A stretch of 64,000 bases of DNA, taken from positions 5,691,001-5,755,000 of the forward strand of contig OZ005621.1 in the NCBI GenBank assembly GCA_963930655.1, written 5' to 3'. Position numbers and translations under genes: made by a program. Source of the DNA: Myrica gale (Eukaryota > Streptophyta > Magnoliopsida > Fagales > Myricaceae). Below are positions 51,499-63,968 of this stretch, piece by piece (position 1 is the stretch's first letter; every line of letters begins with the position of its first letter). A model generated the notes under the pieces. The model was not told the DNA's origin and ran no database searches. It worked only from the letters and a program-made list of their open reading frames with translations.

Positions 51499-52346
51499 CT
51501 ATAAATGATTTAACAAATAAGTTCAAATACTGAAGAGAAAAACAGTAACTAGGAGAACATAAAAACCCTAGTTTTCATGAAAATCATAAAAGAACTGATA
51601 AGAAATACAAAACCCATTTACTATAAGACTACCAAAGTTAATTTCGGAATCACAGAAGTATTTACAACTAGATTTTGCATTTTTAATAGAAGAAAATAAT
51701 GTGGGATTTATCAATAAAAAAAAATGAAACAGTAAATGAGTGAATCTTTAACAATCGGCATATACAAGTAATCTAGAGAGATAAGCAAATATATATCTGT
51801 TGGACCCATATGTGAAAGAGAAAAAGAATACAAAACCCCATAAAAAAAACGAACCAGTGTGGGAACAATAATCTAGTATATAATCAAACTAAAATGAAGA
51901 GATAGAGAGAGAGTTGAGTACCTTGTTGAAGATGTAAATTATGTTTAGCCAAAGAACACTTGATATGTAAGTGAGAGCAAATGAGATATGGAGGAGTACG
52001 AAAAGAGGAGCGGCGCAAAGAGAGAAGATGAAGAAACTCAAAGTGTCGAAAAGATAGGTCAAAAGTAGGTTTATAACTCATTAAGGGCAAAATTGGAAAG
52101 TGAAGACAAAATACTTTTGCTTTTGGAACCCATGTGATAGACCATTGAATATTCAACGTATTATGAAATATAGCATTTATTCAACACTTAGACAATTTAG
52201 CTACACTTTGTTCTACCATGTTAGCCAAGCTATTTCGTCTCTTCCAGCAATATAGTGACATCTGTTTGACTTCAAGTAAACTTCTAAAAGCAGATTAATT
52301 GCAGAGAAAAAAATATGACAAATAAAAAAAAAAATCTAGATAAATC
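51499..52346. other. Spacer between copia pol and its third ORF
   Basis: This is internal element sequence without a supported ORF. The frame at 51884-52156 has no recognisable motif. It may hold a splice acceptor for a subgenomic message, but I could not fix one. Confidence 0.45.
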
Positions 52347-52937
52347 TTAAGGCATTTGACATATACCTATTGCTTGCCTTAAAAATTCGAATCTTACTGA
52401 ATCAAGTGGTTTTGTTAATAGATCAGCAAGTTGATTTTCTGTAGATACATGTGCAATAGAAATAATCTGTTTCTCAACTAAATCACGTATAAAATGATGC
52501 CTAATATCTATATGTTTTGTTCTTGAGTGTTGAACGAGATTTTTAGAAATATTGATAGCACTTGTATTATCACAGTAAACAAGCATAGAATCTTGATGAA
52601 TATCATAATCACAAAGCATTTTTTTCATCCATAAAAGTTGAGTACAACAGCTACCCATGGCTATATATTCGGCCTCAGCAGTGGATAATGATATTGAGTT
52701 TTGCTTTTTACTCAGCCAAGCAACCAAATTAGTGCCCAAAAAGAAACAACCACCTGATGTACTCTTTCTATCATCAGAATTTCCTGCCCAATCAGCATCA
52801 GTATATCCTACTAAACAAGTGTTAGATTCTTTAGAGTACCAGATGCCATAATCAATAGTACCATTTACATAACGAATTATTTTCTTAACAGCCTCCAGAT
52901 GTGATTCTTTGGGTTTTGCTTGAAACCTAGCACATAC
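52347..52937 (-). pseudogene. Copia RNase H part, downstream of an in-frame TGA
   Basis: This 196-codon stretch continues the pol reading frame after a TGA at 52938-52940. It contains GYTDADWAGNSDDRKSTSGG (about 52810), SLSTAEAEYIAMGSC, LVYCDNTSAINISKN and HIDIRHHFIRDLVE, and ends ENQLADLLTKPL. These are the typical RNase H motifs of copia elements. Because the frame is the same, one nonsense base is what separates it from reverse transcriptase. Confidence 0.9.
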
Positions 52938-55900
52938 TCATACACTAAAAGATATATCTGGTCTGCTAGCAGTCAAGTATAATAAGCTGCCTATCATGCT
53001 ACGATACATGGTATGGTCAACATCTTTCCCATTAGAATCAACACTCAATTTAATAGAAATATTCATAGGCACTTTGGTATGTTTCTTATTATCTAAGCCA
53101 AAACGTTTTACTAGATTCTTTGCATATTTAGACTGTGAAATAAACAGCCCTTCCTTGCCTTGATTAATTTGCAGTCCTAAAAAATAATGTAATTCACCTA
53201 CCATGCTCATTTCAAACTCTTTTTGCATAGATTCTGCAAATTCATTAGCAATAGACTCTTTTGGAGAACCAAACACAATATCGTCTACATAAATTTGGGC
53301 TATTAAAATATGTTTGTTGGTTTTCTTTATAAAGAGAGTACGATCAACACCTCCTCTAGCAAACCCTTTTTCAAGTAAATATGTGGTCAATCTTTCATAC
53401 CAAGCTCTAGGAGCTTGCTTTAACCCATAAAGAGCCTTTTTTAGTTTGAACACATAATTAGGATACTTAGGATCTACAAACCCTTTTGGTTGTTCTACAA
53501 AAACTTCTTCTTGCAGAATTCCATTTAGAAAGACAGATTTTACATCCATTTGAAATAATTTAAAACCCATTGAACAAGCTATAGCTAATAAAATACGAAT
53601 GGATTCTAATCTTGCTACTGGTGCAAAGGTCTCATCGAAATCAATGCCTTCTATTTGAGAATAGCCTTGAGCTACTAAACGGGCTTTATTTCTAACCACT
53701 ACACCATGTTCATCAGATTTGTTTTTATATATCCATTTTGTACCAACAATATTATTATTAGAAGGTCTAGGTACTAGATACCACACATCATTCCTAATAA
53801 ATTGATTTAGCTCTTCATGCATGGCATTTACCCAACATTCATCTTTTAAAGCCTCATTAATATTTTTCGGTTCAACTAAAGACACATAGCATGAATATAA
53901 GATTTGGTTTAGAACTCTACCTCGTAGTCTCATACCTTCATTGATTTGGCCAATAACATTTTGTTTGGGATGATTCAATTTCACACGTGAAGAGGGTTCT
54001 TTGCCTTCATCAGATTCAGAATCTTTATTACCATCAGATTCTGTATCAGCTTGATCAACATTTTCTTCTGTCAATTCTGAATTTTCAGTAGCTTCATGCT
54101 CTTCTTCTTCAACCTGTTTTTCTTGTTTCTCAACACCATTCTCAAGATTATTCAGATTAGTAGTATCATATAAATCATCATCTATTTTCACATTAATGGT
54201 CTCCATAACAGCAAGTGTACGTAAATTATACACTCTATAAGCTCTACTAGATGATGAATATCCTAAGAATATTCCTTCATCACTACGTGTGTCAAATTTT
54301 CCCAAATTTTCTCTGTCACGTAAAATGTAGCACTTACTACCAAATATTTTAAAATACTTCACTGTAGGTCTTTTTCCATACCATATCTCATAAGGTGTTT
54401 TATGAGTTTTAGGACGAAGATAGACACGATTTATAATATGACATGCAGTGTTTATTGCTTCACCCCAGAATTTTTGAGCAATATCTTTACTATGAATCAA
54501 CACCCGAGCCATTTCTTGAAGAGCTCGGTTCTTCCTTTCTACTACTCCATTTTGTTGTGGAGTAATTGGAGCTGAAAATTCTTTATGTATTCCCTCTTCA
54601 TAACAGTATGTTTGTAAATTAGTATTATCAAACTCGGTTCCATGGTCACTTCTAATTCTTAAGATTTTACACCCTTGTTCATTTTGTAAACGATTACAAA
54701 GTCTTTTAACCTTCTCAAAGGTTTCAGACTTGTCTCTTAGTAACTCAATCCAGGTATACCTGGAGAAATCATCTACCACAACCAGGATGTATTTTCTGCC
54801 ACCAAGACTTTCAGTTCTTGTTGGCCCCATTAAGTCCATATGCAATAATTCTAAACATTTTGAGGTACGAATATTAGTAGTTTTCTTATGAGATGTTCTA
54901 ACTTGTTTACTGAGTTGACATGGTCCACAAATTCTGTCAACTTTCTTACCTAATTTTGGAACACCATTAACTATACTACCAATATTTGATAACTCATGAT
55001 AATTCAAGTGACCTAATCTTTGATGCCAAAGTTGAGTTATATCATTTTTTACATGATTACAAGATATGTCAGCATTAGTAACTAGTCCATAACAGTTATC
55101 TGATGTACGGGTACCTCTAAACATGGCTTTACCTTTAGAGTCCATTACCAGACAATTATTCTTGGTGAATTTAACATCAAAACCAGAATCACATATCTGA
55201 CTTATGCTTAATAAATTTGATTTTAAACCTTGCACATAAAACACATCATTAAAAACCAAATTTCCAGAAAGAGTTATAGATCCTTTACCAAGAATTTCAG
55301 ACTTGCTTCCATCTCCAAATGTTACAGCACCTTCTTTGCTATCTTTAAAAGTAGTGAAGAGACTCTTATCTCCACACATATGTTTTGAACAGCCACTGTC
55401 AAGATACCACGTGAAGATGCTTTTTGCCTTTAAGGCAATGTGTGCTACAAAACATGAGTTAGTCTCTTTCTTTTTCCAAACTAACTTTTGTTTAACATGT
55501 GGATTTAGTTTTTGATTTATATGCTGAATTTGTTGAGATAATCTACTTACTTGAACTATCAATTTATCAAATTCAGACTTAGTAACATTGTTTGAAAATG
55601 ACTGAACATGTCTTTTTCCATTTTTTAACAAATCAAAACATTTAGGCTTAGTATGACCTACTTTACCACAATAAAAACATGTAGGAATAAATCTGGAAAA
55701 TTTAGATTTCACAAGAGTAGAAGTTTTATTTACTACCTTTTCTGGAACATTTGGTGAACTCTTGTTTTTCAGACTTGCAGGCACAAAAATAACTTTGTCA
55801 GAAGATATAGGTACAGAAATAGAATTATCAAAACCCAAACCTCGTTTGTTACCTTCAGATTGTCCTATACTCAGCATCTTATTAAGTTTGTTGGTACCAC

Positions 55901-56810
55901 AAGAAAACTTTTCCAATTGTTCTTTAGTTTGGTCCAACTCTTTTGATATTCTAGAAACACACTCTTCTAAGGAAGTGTTCATGGACTTAAGTTCTGAAAT
56001 CAGTTTATTTTTCTCTTTTAACTCTTTATTCAGATCATCTTTTTCATTTTCAACCAGGACAATTCTTTTAAGAGTCAGAATACTTTCCTTTTTCAGTTTG
56101 ACACTTTCCTCGTAGAGTTCTTGATAAGACTCTTTCAAGGACTCAAAGTCATCATCATCTTCAATGACAGTTTCACCTGCATCAGCAACAGTAGAAATTT
56201 CATCAGTTTTGATTAAAGATGTAAAGGCAAGAAAATTTACCTTTTCCTTGTTGGTGCTTTCATTTTCTGAAAAATCTGACTCCTCATCTGAATCTGAAAG
56301 AGATGTCTTCAAAGCACTTTTCCCTTTAGATTTTAAGTAAGTAGGACACTCAACTTTAAAGTGACCGTATCCTTTACACCCATGACATTGTAAACCTTGT
56401 TCTTGTTTCCTTTTAAAATCTTTCTTTTCAGATTTATCTTTCTGCTCATCATTCTTCCAATTTGGTTTAGAAAATGATTTAGTATTAGATTTTTGGCCTT
56501 TCCAATTCCTGTCTTTCTTAAACCTAAAGGCTTTCCTAAATTTCTTAACAAATAAGGCCATATCATCTTCATCATAACTATCATTTTCAGATTCGGAATT
56601 CTCTTCAATAGTTTTCAAAGCTATTGATTTTCCTTTCTTTATAGCAGGAAGAGTCATCTCATAAGTTTGAAGAGATCCTACCAGCTCATCTAGGTTTATA
56701 GAATCCAATATCTTGCTCTCTTCAATAGCAGTTACCTTAGGCCTAAATCTTTCTGGTAATGACCTTAAAATCTTACGAACCACTTTAGATTCAGACATTT
56801 TTTTCACCAA
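52938..56810 (-). CDS. Copia gag C-terminus plus protease, integrase and reverse transcriptase
   Basis: A 1290-codon frame. Gag zinc knuckles lie at about 142-155 ([14 protein letters not shown]) and 378-391 ([14 protein letters not shown]), with a coiled-coil stretch at about 225-300 between them. Aspartic protease has DSG at 471-473. Integrase has the HHCC finger (His596, His601, Cys628, Cys631) and the D,D-35-E triad Asp659, Asp722, Glu758. An acidic linker (about 875-940) follows. Reverse transcriptase spans about 985-1290 with YVDD at 1174-1177. All catalytic residues I can check are present. The frame begins after a break from the first gag ORF and ends at a premature TGA just before RNase H. 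This copy would therefore not make a full polyprotein unless the stop and frame break are bypassed. Confidence 0.93.
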   Translation of the reverse strand: MVKKMSESKVVRKILRSLPERFRPKVTAIEESKILDSINLDELVGSLQTYEMTLPAIKKGKSIALKTIEENSESENDSYDEDDMALFVKKFRKAFRFKKDRNWKGQKSNTKSFSKPNWKNDEQKDKSEKKDFKRKQEQGLQCHGCKGYGHFKVECPTYLKSKGKSALKTSLSDSDEESDFSENESTNKEKVNFLAFTSLIKTDEISTVADAGETVIEDDDDFESLKESYQELYEESVKLKKESILTLKRIVLVENEKDDLNKELKEKNKLISELKSMNTSLEECVSRISKELDQTKEQLEKFSCGTNKLNKMLSIGQSEGNKRGLGFDNSISVPISSDKVIFVPASLKNKSSPNVPEKVVNKTSTLVKSKFSRFIPTCFYCGKVGHTKPKCFDLLKNGKRHVQSFSNNVTKSEFDKLIVQVSRLSQQIQHINQKLNPHVKQKLVWKKKETNSCFVAHIALKAKSIFTWYLDSGCSKHMCGDKSLFTTFKDSKEGAVTFGDGSKSEILGKGSITLSGNLVFNDVFYVQGLKSNLLSISQICDSGFDVKFTKNNCLVMDSKGKAMFRGTRTSDNCYGLVTNADISCNHVKNDITQLWHQRLGHLNYHELSNIGSIVNGVPKLGKKVDRICGPCQLSKQVRTSHKKTTNIRTSKCLELLHMDLMGPTRTESLGGRKYILVVVDDFSRYTWIELLRDKSETFEKVKRLCNRLQNEQGCKILRIRSDHGTEFDNTNLQTYCYEEGIHKEFSAPITPQQNGVVERKNRALQEMARVLIHSKDIAQKFWGEAINTACHIINRVYLRPKTHKTPYEIWYGKRPTVKYFKIFGSKCYILRDRENLGKFDTRSDEGIFLGYSSSSRAYRVYNLRTLAVMETINVKIDDDLYDTTNLNNLENGVEKQEKQVEEEEHEATENSELTEENVDQADTESDGNKDSESDEGKEPSSRVKLNHPKQNVIGQINEGMRLRGRVLNQILYSCYVSLVEPKNINEALKDECWVNAMHEELNQFIRNDVWYLVPRPSNNNIVGTKWIYKNKSDEHGVVVRNKARLVAQGYSQIEGIDFDETFAPVARLESIRILLAIACSMGFKLFQMDVKSVFLNGILQEEVFVEQPKGFVDPKYPNYVFKLKKALYGLKQAPRAWYERLTTYLLEKGFARGGVDRTLFIKKTNKHILIAQIYVDDIVFGSPKESIANEFAESMQKEFEMSMVGELHYFLGLQINQGKEGLFISQSKYAKNLVKRFGLDNKKHTKVPMNISIKLSVDSNGKDVDHTMYRSMIGSLLYLTASRPDISFSV

Positions 56811-57276
56811 GGCTGAAACTCGAGTTTACTAAATTTGTAAGTTTACCATGAAACTCATCAAATGATTCATCATCTCTCATTCTAAGTTCTTCAAACTTAG
56901 ATGTAATCATTTGAAGCTTAGAATCCCTTACAGCCTTTGTTCCCTCATGAGTAGTACATAGAATATCCCAAGCTTCTTTTGCAGTTTCACAATTAGAAAT
57001 TCTAATAAATTCTTCAGCAGAGACACTCATAAAAATGGCATTAATAGCCTTACTATTCCAGCCAGCTGTTTCTCTTTCAACTGAACTCCAAAGTTGTGAA
57101 TCTTTTACACTCGTGACCTCATTTACTGTCACAGTAGGTTTTTCCCATCCATTAGTAACAGCTATCCAAACTTTCTCGTCTATGGATTTTAGAAATGCTC
57201 GCATTCTAACTTTCCAATAGGTGTAGTTAGACCCATCAAAGTATGGTGGTACCCCTAGAGATTGACTTCTGTCCAT
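56791..57276 (-). CDS. Copia gag N-terminal ORF
   Basis: A 161-codon frame starts [20 protein letters not shown], 34 bp after the primer binding site. It shows the copia gag pattern (DUF4219/UBN2 types): [29 protein letters not shown] and [16 protein letters not shown]. It ends FSLGEKNV. The next gag block continues in another frame at 56810. The two frames meet in a run of seven A, so a single-base length change explains the break. Confidence 0.9.
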   Translation of the reverse strand: MDRSQSLGVPPYFDGSNYTYWKVRMRAFLKSIDEKVWIAVTNGWEKPTVTVNEVTSVKDSQLWSSVERETAGWNSKAINAIFMSVSAEEFIRISNCETAKEAWDILCTTHEGTKAVRDSKLQMITSKFEELRMRDDESFDEFHGKLTNLVNSSFSLGEKNV

Positions 57277-57309
57277 CTCTATAATCTTGAGTCTAAGGAA
57301 TCGAGATTT

Positions 57310-57321
57310 GCTCTGATACCA
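57310..57321 (-). promoter_or_regulatory. Primer binding site (initiator Met tRNA)
   Basis: On the element strand TGGTATCAGAGC lies 2 bp inside the 5' LTR. It is complementary to the 3' end of plant initiator methionine tRNA and primes minus-strand synthesis. Confidence 0.92.
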
Positions 57322-57323
57322 AT

Positions 57324-58574
57324 TGAACAGACTTGTTTAAGACTCAACTTAACCTAGAGGGGGGGTGAATAGGTTATCCAATTTTTTATAGACTACCTAT
57401 TACAATTTTTCAACTCAAAGATACTACACAATATACACACAGAGATATAAACACACACCAACAACAATCTTAAAACTATTTTAATCAATACGAAAAGATC
57501 TTGCACAAACTTCACAAATCAATATTAGTAAGTTCACTGTAAACACATTTCACAACAATATAAATAACCTACTAACAGTAAATCAATTTAATAGAGAATC
57601 TATAATCAAGATTCTTTCACTCAGCACAATCACCGAAGAATTCAATATGCAGTTCAAGATGATTAATTCTTGATTCAAGAACAGTAAATAAAAGATCAAT
57701 CACAACACAATGACACAAGTCTTTTGGTTACGAAGAGAAACTCTCTTGGAAACAAATTCCAAAAGAGAAAAACTCTCCGGGCCCGTAAGCCAGGTAACAG
57801 TTTCACTAGTTTTTCAAATTCGAATTACAAGGTGATCAATAGACTCCCGAATACCCAATATCCTAGTCTAACACACTTGCAACCTTACCCGAACTAAACC
57901 ATTCGGATCTGCACCTATGCAGGGACAGAGAACCTCTCTTCCATTTGAAAAACCAACCCCACTTACCTAGCTATTCTTACCTTTGCCGACTTCACTTGCG
58001 AACTCGCACCAGCAGCAAACACACGAGCCTGACACTCAAATCTTCAAGATCTCAGCAACCTCTGAAGTCTTGAAATTCTTTGTGTGGAAACCAAATACAG
58101 TGATCAAACTTTTAAACTAAGAATCCTAAAGAGAGGGGTTTTTCTTTAAGGCTTCATTCTCAGTTCATCAAGAGCTCAGAAAACCTAAAGGGTGGAAGAA
58201 CTAAGCACAAAAGAAATCTCTCGAAGAAGGCACAGTAATTCTCGATTTTCTTAGTGCTTTTTTGATGGATATTGAGATGCTTTTAAGCTAATGGTCACTC
58301 TCAATTTTCACGTAGAAAGTTCTGGGCATTTTGGTCTTTCTGGGTGTCTTTAATATAACTAAAACTGAAATAACAAATTTCTGTTACGTCATTCTTTGAA
58401 TCGCATTGCTGTCTGACTTGAAGCTGACTTCAAACTGACTTGTCTTGTCTGAAGTAATCCCAAGTTCTTCGTAGTGCTGATTTCAGCTATTCCCAGAATC
58501 CTTACAAACCTAAAATCTCAGGAGTTTCAACAACCATACTCACGAAGGAATGCCAACTAAACATATTCCTAACA
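57324..58574 (-). repeat. 5' LTR of the copia element
   Basis: A 1251-bp repeat of 48403-49652, bounded by the primer binding site on one side and the ATTAG target duplication (58575-58579) on the other. It should contain the element's promoter; I could not identify a specific TATA box with confidence. Confidence 0.95.
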
Positions 58575-58579
58575 ATTAG

Positions 58580-59842
58580 GGTGTTTGGGACAGCATTTGA
58601 TTGGATTTAGACGTGCAATGTTAAAGAAATTTAATGGGAAAATAGAAAAATTTAACCTTGGTTGGCTATTTGAATGCATGGGCCTGCTATCAGGTCACAG
58701 AAAAATATGAATGTTCTTAATGATTTTGTATGGGTACAGGAGGACCAACAAAAATCATCAGCTGCTTAGGAGGATTTCACAGGGCAGCCAGATTATTAGG
58801 GAATTCCTCTTAAAGTTGAATCATTACTCTGTGACTTTTGTTTCTTTTGTCTCGTACTTGATCTAGCTAATGGTCTGGTTATCTTGCCCTAAAGAAAAAT
58901 TAAGGTAATGTTTGGTTCAACTTGGAAAATGACAGTCGGCTTCTTTCCAAGCCCACCTTGGACTCTTTTCCTTGACCAATACGCAGTAAATGGGCTCATT
59001 GGAAAACCCAAATAAATTCTTCACTCGCTGGGTCAGAACTTAAGGCCACTATATATGAAGCTTGTCTGGTTGGCCTAGCTATAGCCCTCCTCCTGCCTTG
59101 ATATTTAAAATACATTGAAGCAGACCACTGCCCATTCCACAACTCAAATTAATTACTGTCATACATATGTTTTACAGTTATATTAATCCTTCAAAATGGA
59201 TAAGGATAGAAAAGCGTGGACGACAAAGAAGAGAGGATTATGACCTGTGGACGTGAGTGCATAGTGGGCTACAAATTGGTCTAGCACACGACATTTACCT
59301 AATCTAACATTATATATAAGTGATGTATATCCCTCAAATGATTGCAAATGATGGCTTGGACTGAGAGCTAAGTAAGATTTGCCAAGAAATTTATTGTTAG
59401 CATATTCTCAGCTCTTAATTGGTGGACTTTGAGATCATCTAAATCACTCTACTTTAGAACATGAATATAAGGGCCGTAGTTAATATGTCGTGTAGTTCTT
59501 TGTATAATATAATAAAACCCTATAGGGATGAGAATCTCTCTTGTAATTCTGAGCCAAAGTTACATATTGTGTACCGAATTTTGTGTCAAAGTGGAGGGCT
59601 TCCGTTTTTTTTGTATGAAAAAAATAGTGGAAGCGGTGTTCGGAGTGACCAACCTTCTAGGCATGACTATATCTCACTCAATCACTGAAAAATGTTCCGA
59701 TCAAGCCATAACTACCAACTTGAAAGTCGGAACGTAACCACAGTCCCGTGCAAAGTGTAATATTTGAGCTTAAAGCGGGAGTATTTGATGTTCTAATTGA
59801 TGCTAGCCCCAAGACCAATTGAGCGATTACTTTCGCTTGTTA
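58580..59842. other. Intergenic DNA, nothing recognised
   Basis: No gene is supported. The overlapping plus-strand frames at 59461-59737 carry no family motif. The start, GGTGTTTGGGACAGC, resembles a MITE terminus but no partner end was found. Confidence 0.4.
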
Positions 59843-60532
59843 GAGCATTCCTAGTAGTTTATTTAAATTTGACTCTCTATTTTAACCAAAAAGTACACTT
59901 CTCTATTTTAACTATCAACTTTTTAAAAACACCCACAGCAGCTTCTCTATTTTAACCATCTACTTTTACTATTCTATTTAAATATTATTATTCAAAGATT
60001 TCTTTATTATTTCTCTAACATTTATATTTTTTAATATTTGTTTTATTGTAACGGTTATATTTTTGAATATTTTTCTTATCCTAAAAAGGGTGGATTTTTT
60101 AATTTTTGTCTTTTCCTAACGCTCAGCATTTTTTAAGTTTATCTTATCTCAACGATTAGATTTTTAAAAAAATTTCTTATCCTAACGGTCATATTTATAA
60201 ATAGTCGTCTTATTTTAACGATCATATTTTTAAAAATATATTAAGTTAGTCTTTATTTAGTTTAAAATGTATTAAGTTAGTCTTTATTTAGTCTAAAATG
60301 TATTAAGAAAAGAGAAAGAAAAAGAAAAAAAATAAGAAAAATATTAATATTTTATTATAGAGAAGTGAACAGTGGTTATCTAAATATAGAGAACCACTGT
60401 TCACATGTTAAAATTTTTAGCTAAAAACTGTTAAAATAGATAAGCTGTTAAAGTGTGTTTTTTGACTTTTTTGTTAAATTGGTTCTCTATTCTAACCAAA
60501 ATGTTAGAATAGAGAACCTACTAGGAATGCTC
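59843..60532. mobile_element. Harbinger/Tourist-type MITE
   Basis: The ends GAGCATTCCTAGTAG and CTACTAGGAATGCTC are perfect inverted repeats of 15 bp, flanked by TTA on both sides (59840-59842 and 60533-60535). Inside each end, TTCTCTATT(C/T)TAAC words recur, in inverted orientation between the halves. A TTA/TAA duplication and this size fit a PIF/Harbinger non-autonomous element. There is no coding capacity. Confidence 0.8.
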
Positions 60533-60535
60533 TTA

Positions 60536-62228
60536 CATGTGCAACTAGGTGGGGATTAAAGGGATTGGGGTGTTTTAGACTTTCACCCTTTCTATTTAAT
60601 TGCAAGAATACTCCCTGTTGCGTTTACGTCATGGTCATGGAAGTTAAAGTTTATTAGCAAAGGCTTCAGCTAGGCTTAAGCACACTAACGTAAATGCCAA
60701 TGATCTACGGGTCAAAATATACGGCTGCTTCATAAAGCTAAAGGCACAAATAAGAGAAGTTAGCTTTGAACATGAACCTAAGCTGGCCTGATCTCCATAG
60801 AGCAGCTTAGGATCGGCCATTAGAATCTCGAAAAGTTCGAGCTGGCAAGTGCATGAGATCATTAAACATGCTTTTAAGTTTTAACCCGATAAAATTGGTG
60901 TCCATGAGACAATACAGTGAAGCCTAATAGCCTATGCAAACTCTATTAATGGATGCTACCTACTATAGGTTCTACATCATGTTAAAGGAAACTTTTTTGC
61001 TGAACCAATATTCTATCTCTTCCTCCTAATTGATTTGATTAGGCGTATACATATATAAACCCACTTGCAATTGCATTACAAAATCTCTCTTAGAGCTAGC
61101 TTCTCCAATAATTTTGACAGGGGAACTGAACATTGAAGTTGTGAAGGTTTTTGCTTTATTTTTATTTTCTATCTCGTAGGAAGCCTTTTGCTTTTGTTTT
61201 TGATGTGACGCCGAGTTATAATATTGCTCTATTTCATAAGAGTCTAGCTAGTCTTACAAGGCTCTGCCGGCCATCAGGTAATAATTATATATAGGGATTC
61301 CTTTTTCTTCTTTCAGTTTTCACGGTTTTCAGTCCTAGCCAAATTAATTAAGATCATGGTTCAGACTTGACATTAACCCGACCCTCGTAGAACCATCATC
61401 TTCAATATATAATTAACTTCACTAGATCCTTGTCCAATTATATTTCACGTAAAATTTCTTGAAATAGCTCCACGTATATAAAGTTATATAGCTTGAAGAG
61501 GATGTCACGCGTCATTCCTTGCACCCATAAAGTGTGGCCCAAGAACTCATGCAATGATTTATTTCTTATTTCGACTTAGGAAATAAGATGCATATTTCTT
61601 CCAAAATAAAAAATAAAAGAAAGCATTACTTTCCTTAATTAATTACCATATGAACTTGCTAATTAACGGTGATGATCTATACATACATATACTCCTAGAG
61701 AATATATATGATCAGGATCATACGATTCATATTCAAATGGCAGATAATATATATATATATATATAGGACTAGTTTCGGAACATGCTCATCATGTGCGTAC
61801 GTACATAGCATTAATCAAAGATCAAGACATGAGGGTGCGTCGACCTCTATCAATTATACTAACCCATATGCCATCACGCGACGACAATATCTTAAATTCG
61901 GTTTGCTCCATTGTCATCGAAGTACCATCGGACCTGCCTACTCACATGTGTGCCCACACATGCCTGTTTTGTTTTCTCGCATATGCCCATAAGAACCCAC
62001 ATGGCACGTCTCTCTGTTGCCATCAAACGTTGTTCTTAATTATAAGCTAGGTAGGATTCATGATCTGCAAGAAGTTTTTTCTTCAAAGACTCAAAGTCTA
62101 GCTAGTATGTCGATTGTTGCCATCAAACGTACGACAATGCAAATTTTACATGAGGAGTGGGAAGAAAAGGGGTGTAACATTTGCAAAATGGAGAGTGACT
62201 AACTATAACTATTGTGGCGACTAGCGAG

Positions 62229-62267
<39 letters not shown>

Positions 62268-62480
62268 TTACTACAATACAAAAAAGAGAGATTATAGCAA
62301 CAGATGCTATCTTACAATCTAACTTTAATTGGACCAATCAGGATGGAGATGGGTAAGAGAAGAAATATTTTAGAAAAAAGCAAAAAAAGCGAAGCTGGGG
62401 GAACACGTACATATCATGTGACTTGATGAAATAAAGTGTACTTTGAATTTGTCCTGTTAAATTCGAATTGTGTCTCTTCC
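60536..62480. other. Intergenic DNA and MATE 3' flank
   Basis: No gene is supported. Alternating TA runs lie at about 61746-61763 and 62232-62262. The minus-strand frame at 60644-60862 and the plus-strand frames at 61708-62202 have no family motif. The last 100-200 bp probably include the MATE 3' untranslated region. Confidence 0.4.
62232..62262. repeat. TA microsatellite
   Basis: An uninterrupted TA run of about 15 units, 220 bp downstream of the MATE stop codon. Confidence 0.9.
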
Positions 62481-63968
62481 TTACACAAAACCTGTTTTCA
62501 CTTTTTCAACATCGACCATTTTCTTTGAGAAACCAAGACCTTCTTCACATTTGACTGGTTGTTCATCATCCACTGCGAATGCATCATCACTACTGCATGA
62601 ACTCTTTCCCACCAAGTTTTTGGCTTTCGAGGATTCTTTCTCCCAATCTGTCTTCTGTACCACTGCCAAGATGGAGACCGCACATGCAATTTGAGCTGCT
62701 AATAGCCCATAGCAAAGACCCACAAACCCTAGCTTCCAAAAAAAGGCTAACACTACGGCGACTGGTGCACCCACCAAGTAGAACGAACAAAAGTTGATTC
62801 CGGCCCCGATACCGGGCCTAGCGCTTCCTCTTAGAATTCCACAACTTGTGGTTTGAGGACAATTTGCTAACTCGCATAAGCCAATGATCGGTAGAACAGT
62901 CATAGTTAGCTCTAGAACCTCACTATCCTTTGTGAAAACTCTTCCCCATGGTTCTTTCCCTAGAGTGGTCCACGACAAACCCACTAACGAGCTCAGTAGG
63001 GCCAACCCTATGGCCACCATCGTTGCCAAGCGGGCCCTATCTGGCCGACTTGCTCCCAGTTCGTTGCCTACGCGGGTTGAGACCGATGCGCTGAGTGCTG
63101 TTGGTAATGTGTACATGAGAGAGGTGGTTTGTATGACTATTGCCGATGTTGCAAGTGCCACGCGAGGATTATGAAGGTAACCAGCGAGAATTGTCATGAA
63201 TTCGTACCACCACCACTCTAAACACACAGCTAGACAGCTCGGTATAGCAAATCGTAGCAGCATACCCCATTCCTCCCCTGGTGAAGAAGAGAGTGGCAAA
63301 GGGTGCTTCAAGAGTGTCATAAATAAAGGCTCTTCAGAGGTGCGATTGCAGAACATGTAACATATAAGGAAGAATAGAGTGTTGAAATTGGTTACATAAT
63401 TGGAAATTGCTACTCCTCGAACCCCAAGACGAAGGGTAAAGACCAGGAAGATGGTGATGGGAATGTGTAGAATAATTGCTAATAAATTGCACCACATCAC
63501 AGGCCATGTTGTCCCTTTACTTCGCAGATAGATTCGAAGAGGGTGAAGAACGCTGTTAGCAATGAGATCCGGGATAGCAAGGCGGCAATATAGGCTGGCG
63601 ATTCGAGTTATATCTGGGTTTTGGTGGATGCTAAGCATGAGAGGTTCAAGGTTAAACCATAGCAGTCCGATGGAGGAAGAAGCAAGAAGTAACATTACAA
63701 TTGTTCTCTGTAAAGTAAGAGATAAGATGGAGAAGTTTCGTGAACCAAAGGCTTGGCTGCAGAGGGGCTCCATACCCATGGCTAGCCCTGATAGGACAGA
63801 GTAGCCAGTGATGTTGGTGAACCCAATGGCTAAAGCCCCGCCGGCTAGCTCTAGGCTTCCCAGCCTTCCCATGCACACGACTAAGACCATGTTTTTGAGA
63901 TAGCCCAGCAAGCCCATGGCCGCTACAGGGAAGCCTATATCTGTCATTCTCTTTAGCTCCTTAAGCAC
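62481..63968 (-). CDS. MATE/DETOXIFICATION efflux transporter, 5'-partial
   Basis: A 495-codon exon without internal stops ends at the TAA at 62481. It begins at an apparent splice acceptor (TCATCAG/GTGCTT at 63969) with LKELKRMTDIGFPVAAMGLL, so a short N-terminal exon should lie beyond the window edge. It shows both six-helix MatE halves: SGLAMGMEPLCSQAFGSRN in the first and LPTALSASVSTRVGNELGA in the second, followed by PQTTSCGILRGSARPG. The motifs and single large exon fit the plant DTX48-56 subgroup, whose members export organic compounds or hormones, or affect organ initiation and iron or ABA handling. The substrate cannot be told. MATE proteins are antiporters driven by H+ or Na+ gradients. 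The hydrophilic C-terminal tail (KESSKAKNLVGKSSCSSDD) is typical of this subgroup. Confidence 0.92.
   Translation of the reverse strand: MLKELKRMTDIGFPVAAMGLLGYLKNMVLVVCMGRLGSLELAGGALAIGFTNITGYSVLSGLAMGMEPLCSQAFGSRNFSILSLTLQRTIVMLLLASSSIGLLWFNLEPLMLSIHQNPDITRIASLYCRLAIPDLIANSVLHPLRIYLRSKGTTWPVMWCNLLAIILHIPITIFLVFTLRLGVRGVAISNYVTNFNTLFFLICYMFCNRTSEEPLFMTLLKHPLPLSSSPGEEWGMLLRFAIPSCLAVCLEWWWYEFMTILAGYLHNPRVALATSAIVIQTTSLMYTLPTALSASVSTRVGNELGASRPDRARLATMVAIGLALLSSLVGLSWTTLGKEPWGRVFTKDSEVLELTMTVLPIIGLCELANCPQTTSCGILRGSARPGIGAGINFCSFYLVGAPVAVVLAFFWKLGFVGLCYGLLAAQIACAVSILAVVQKTDWEKESSKAKNLVGKSSCSSDDAFAVDDEQPVKCEEGLGFSKKMVDVEKVKTGFV

Larger units (their letters stand above)
48403..58574 (-). mobile_element. 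Full-length Sirevirus-type Ty1/copia retrotransposon, young copy
   Basis: This is a 10.2-kb element read on the minus strand. Two LTRs (48403-49652 and 57324-58574) start TGTTAGGAATATG and end CTGTTCA on the element strand. A perfect 5-bp target duplication ATTAG flanks them (48398-48402 and 58575-58579). Next to the 5' LTR (right side) is the primer binding site; next to the 3' LTR (left side) is a polypurine tract. The coding order is gag, protease, integrase, reverse transcriptase, RNase H and then a third ORF. Integrase before reverse transcriptase defines Ty1/copia. A third ORF after pol and repeated polypurine tracts point to the Sirevirus (SIRE1/Maximus) lineage. The LTRs differ at roughly six positions in 1250 bp, so insertion was recent. 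Confidence 0.93.

Noticed and set aside
56791..56812. Programmed frameshift between the two gag frames
   Set aside because: A run of seven A can support slippage, but no stimulatory structure is evident. A one-base length change in a homopolymer is the simpler reading.
60644..60862. 72-aa minus-strand frame as a copia fragment
   Set aside because: Words such as QLELFEIL hinted at a retroelement, but no conserved copia or gypsy motif could be matched.
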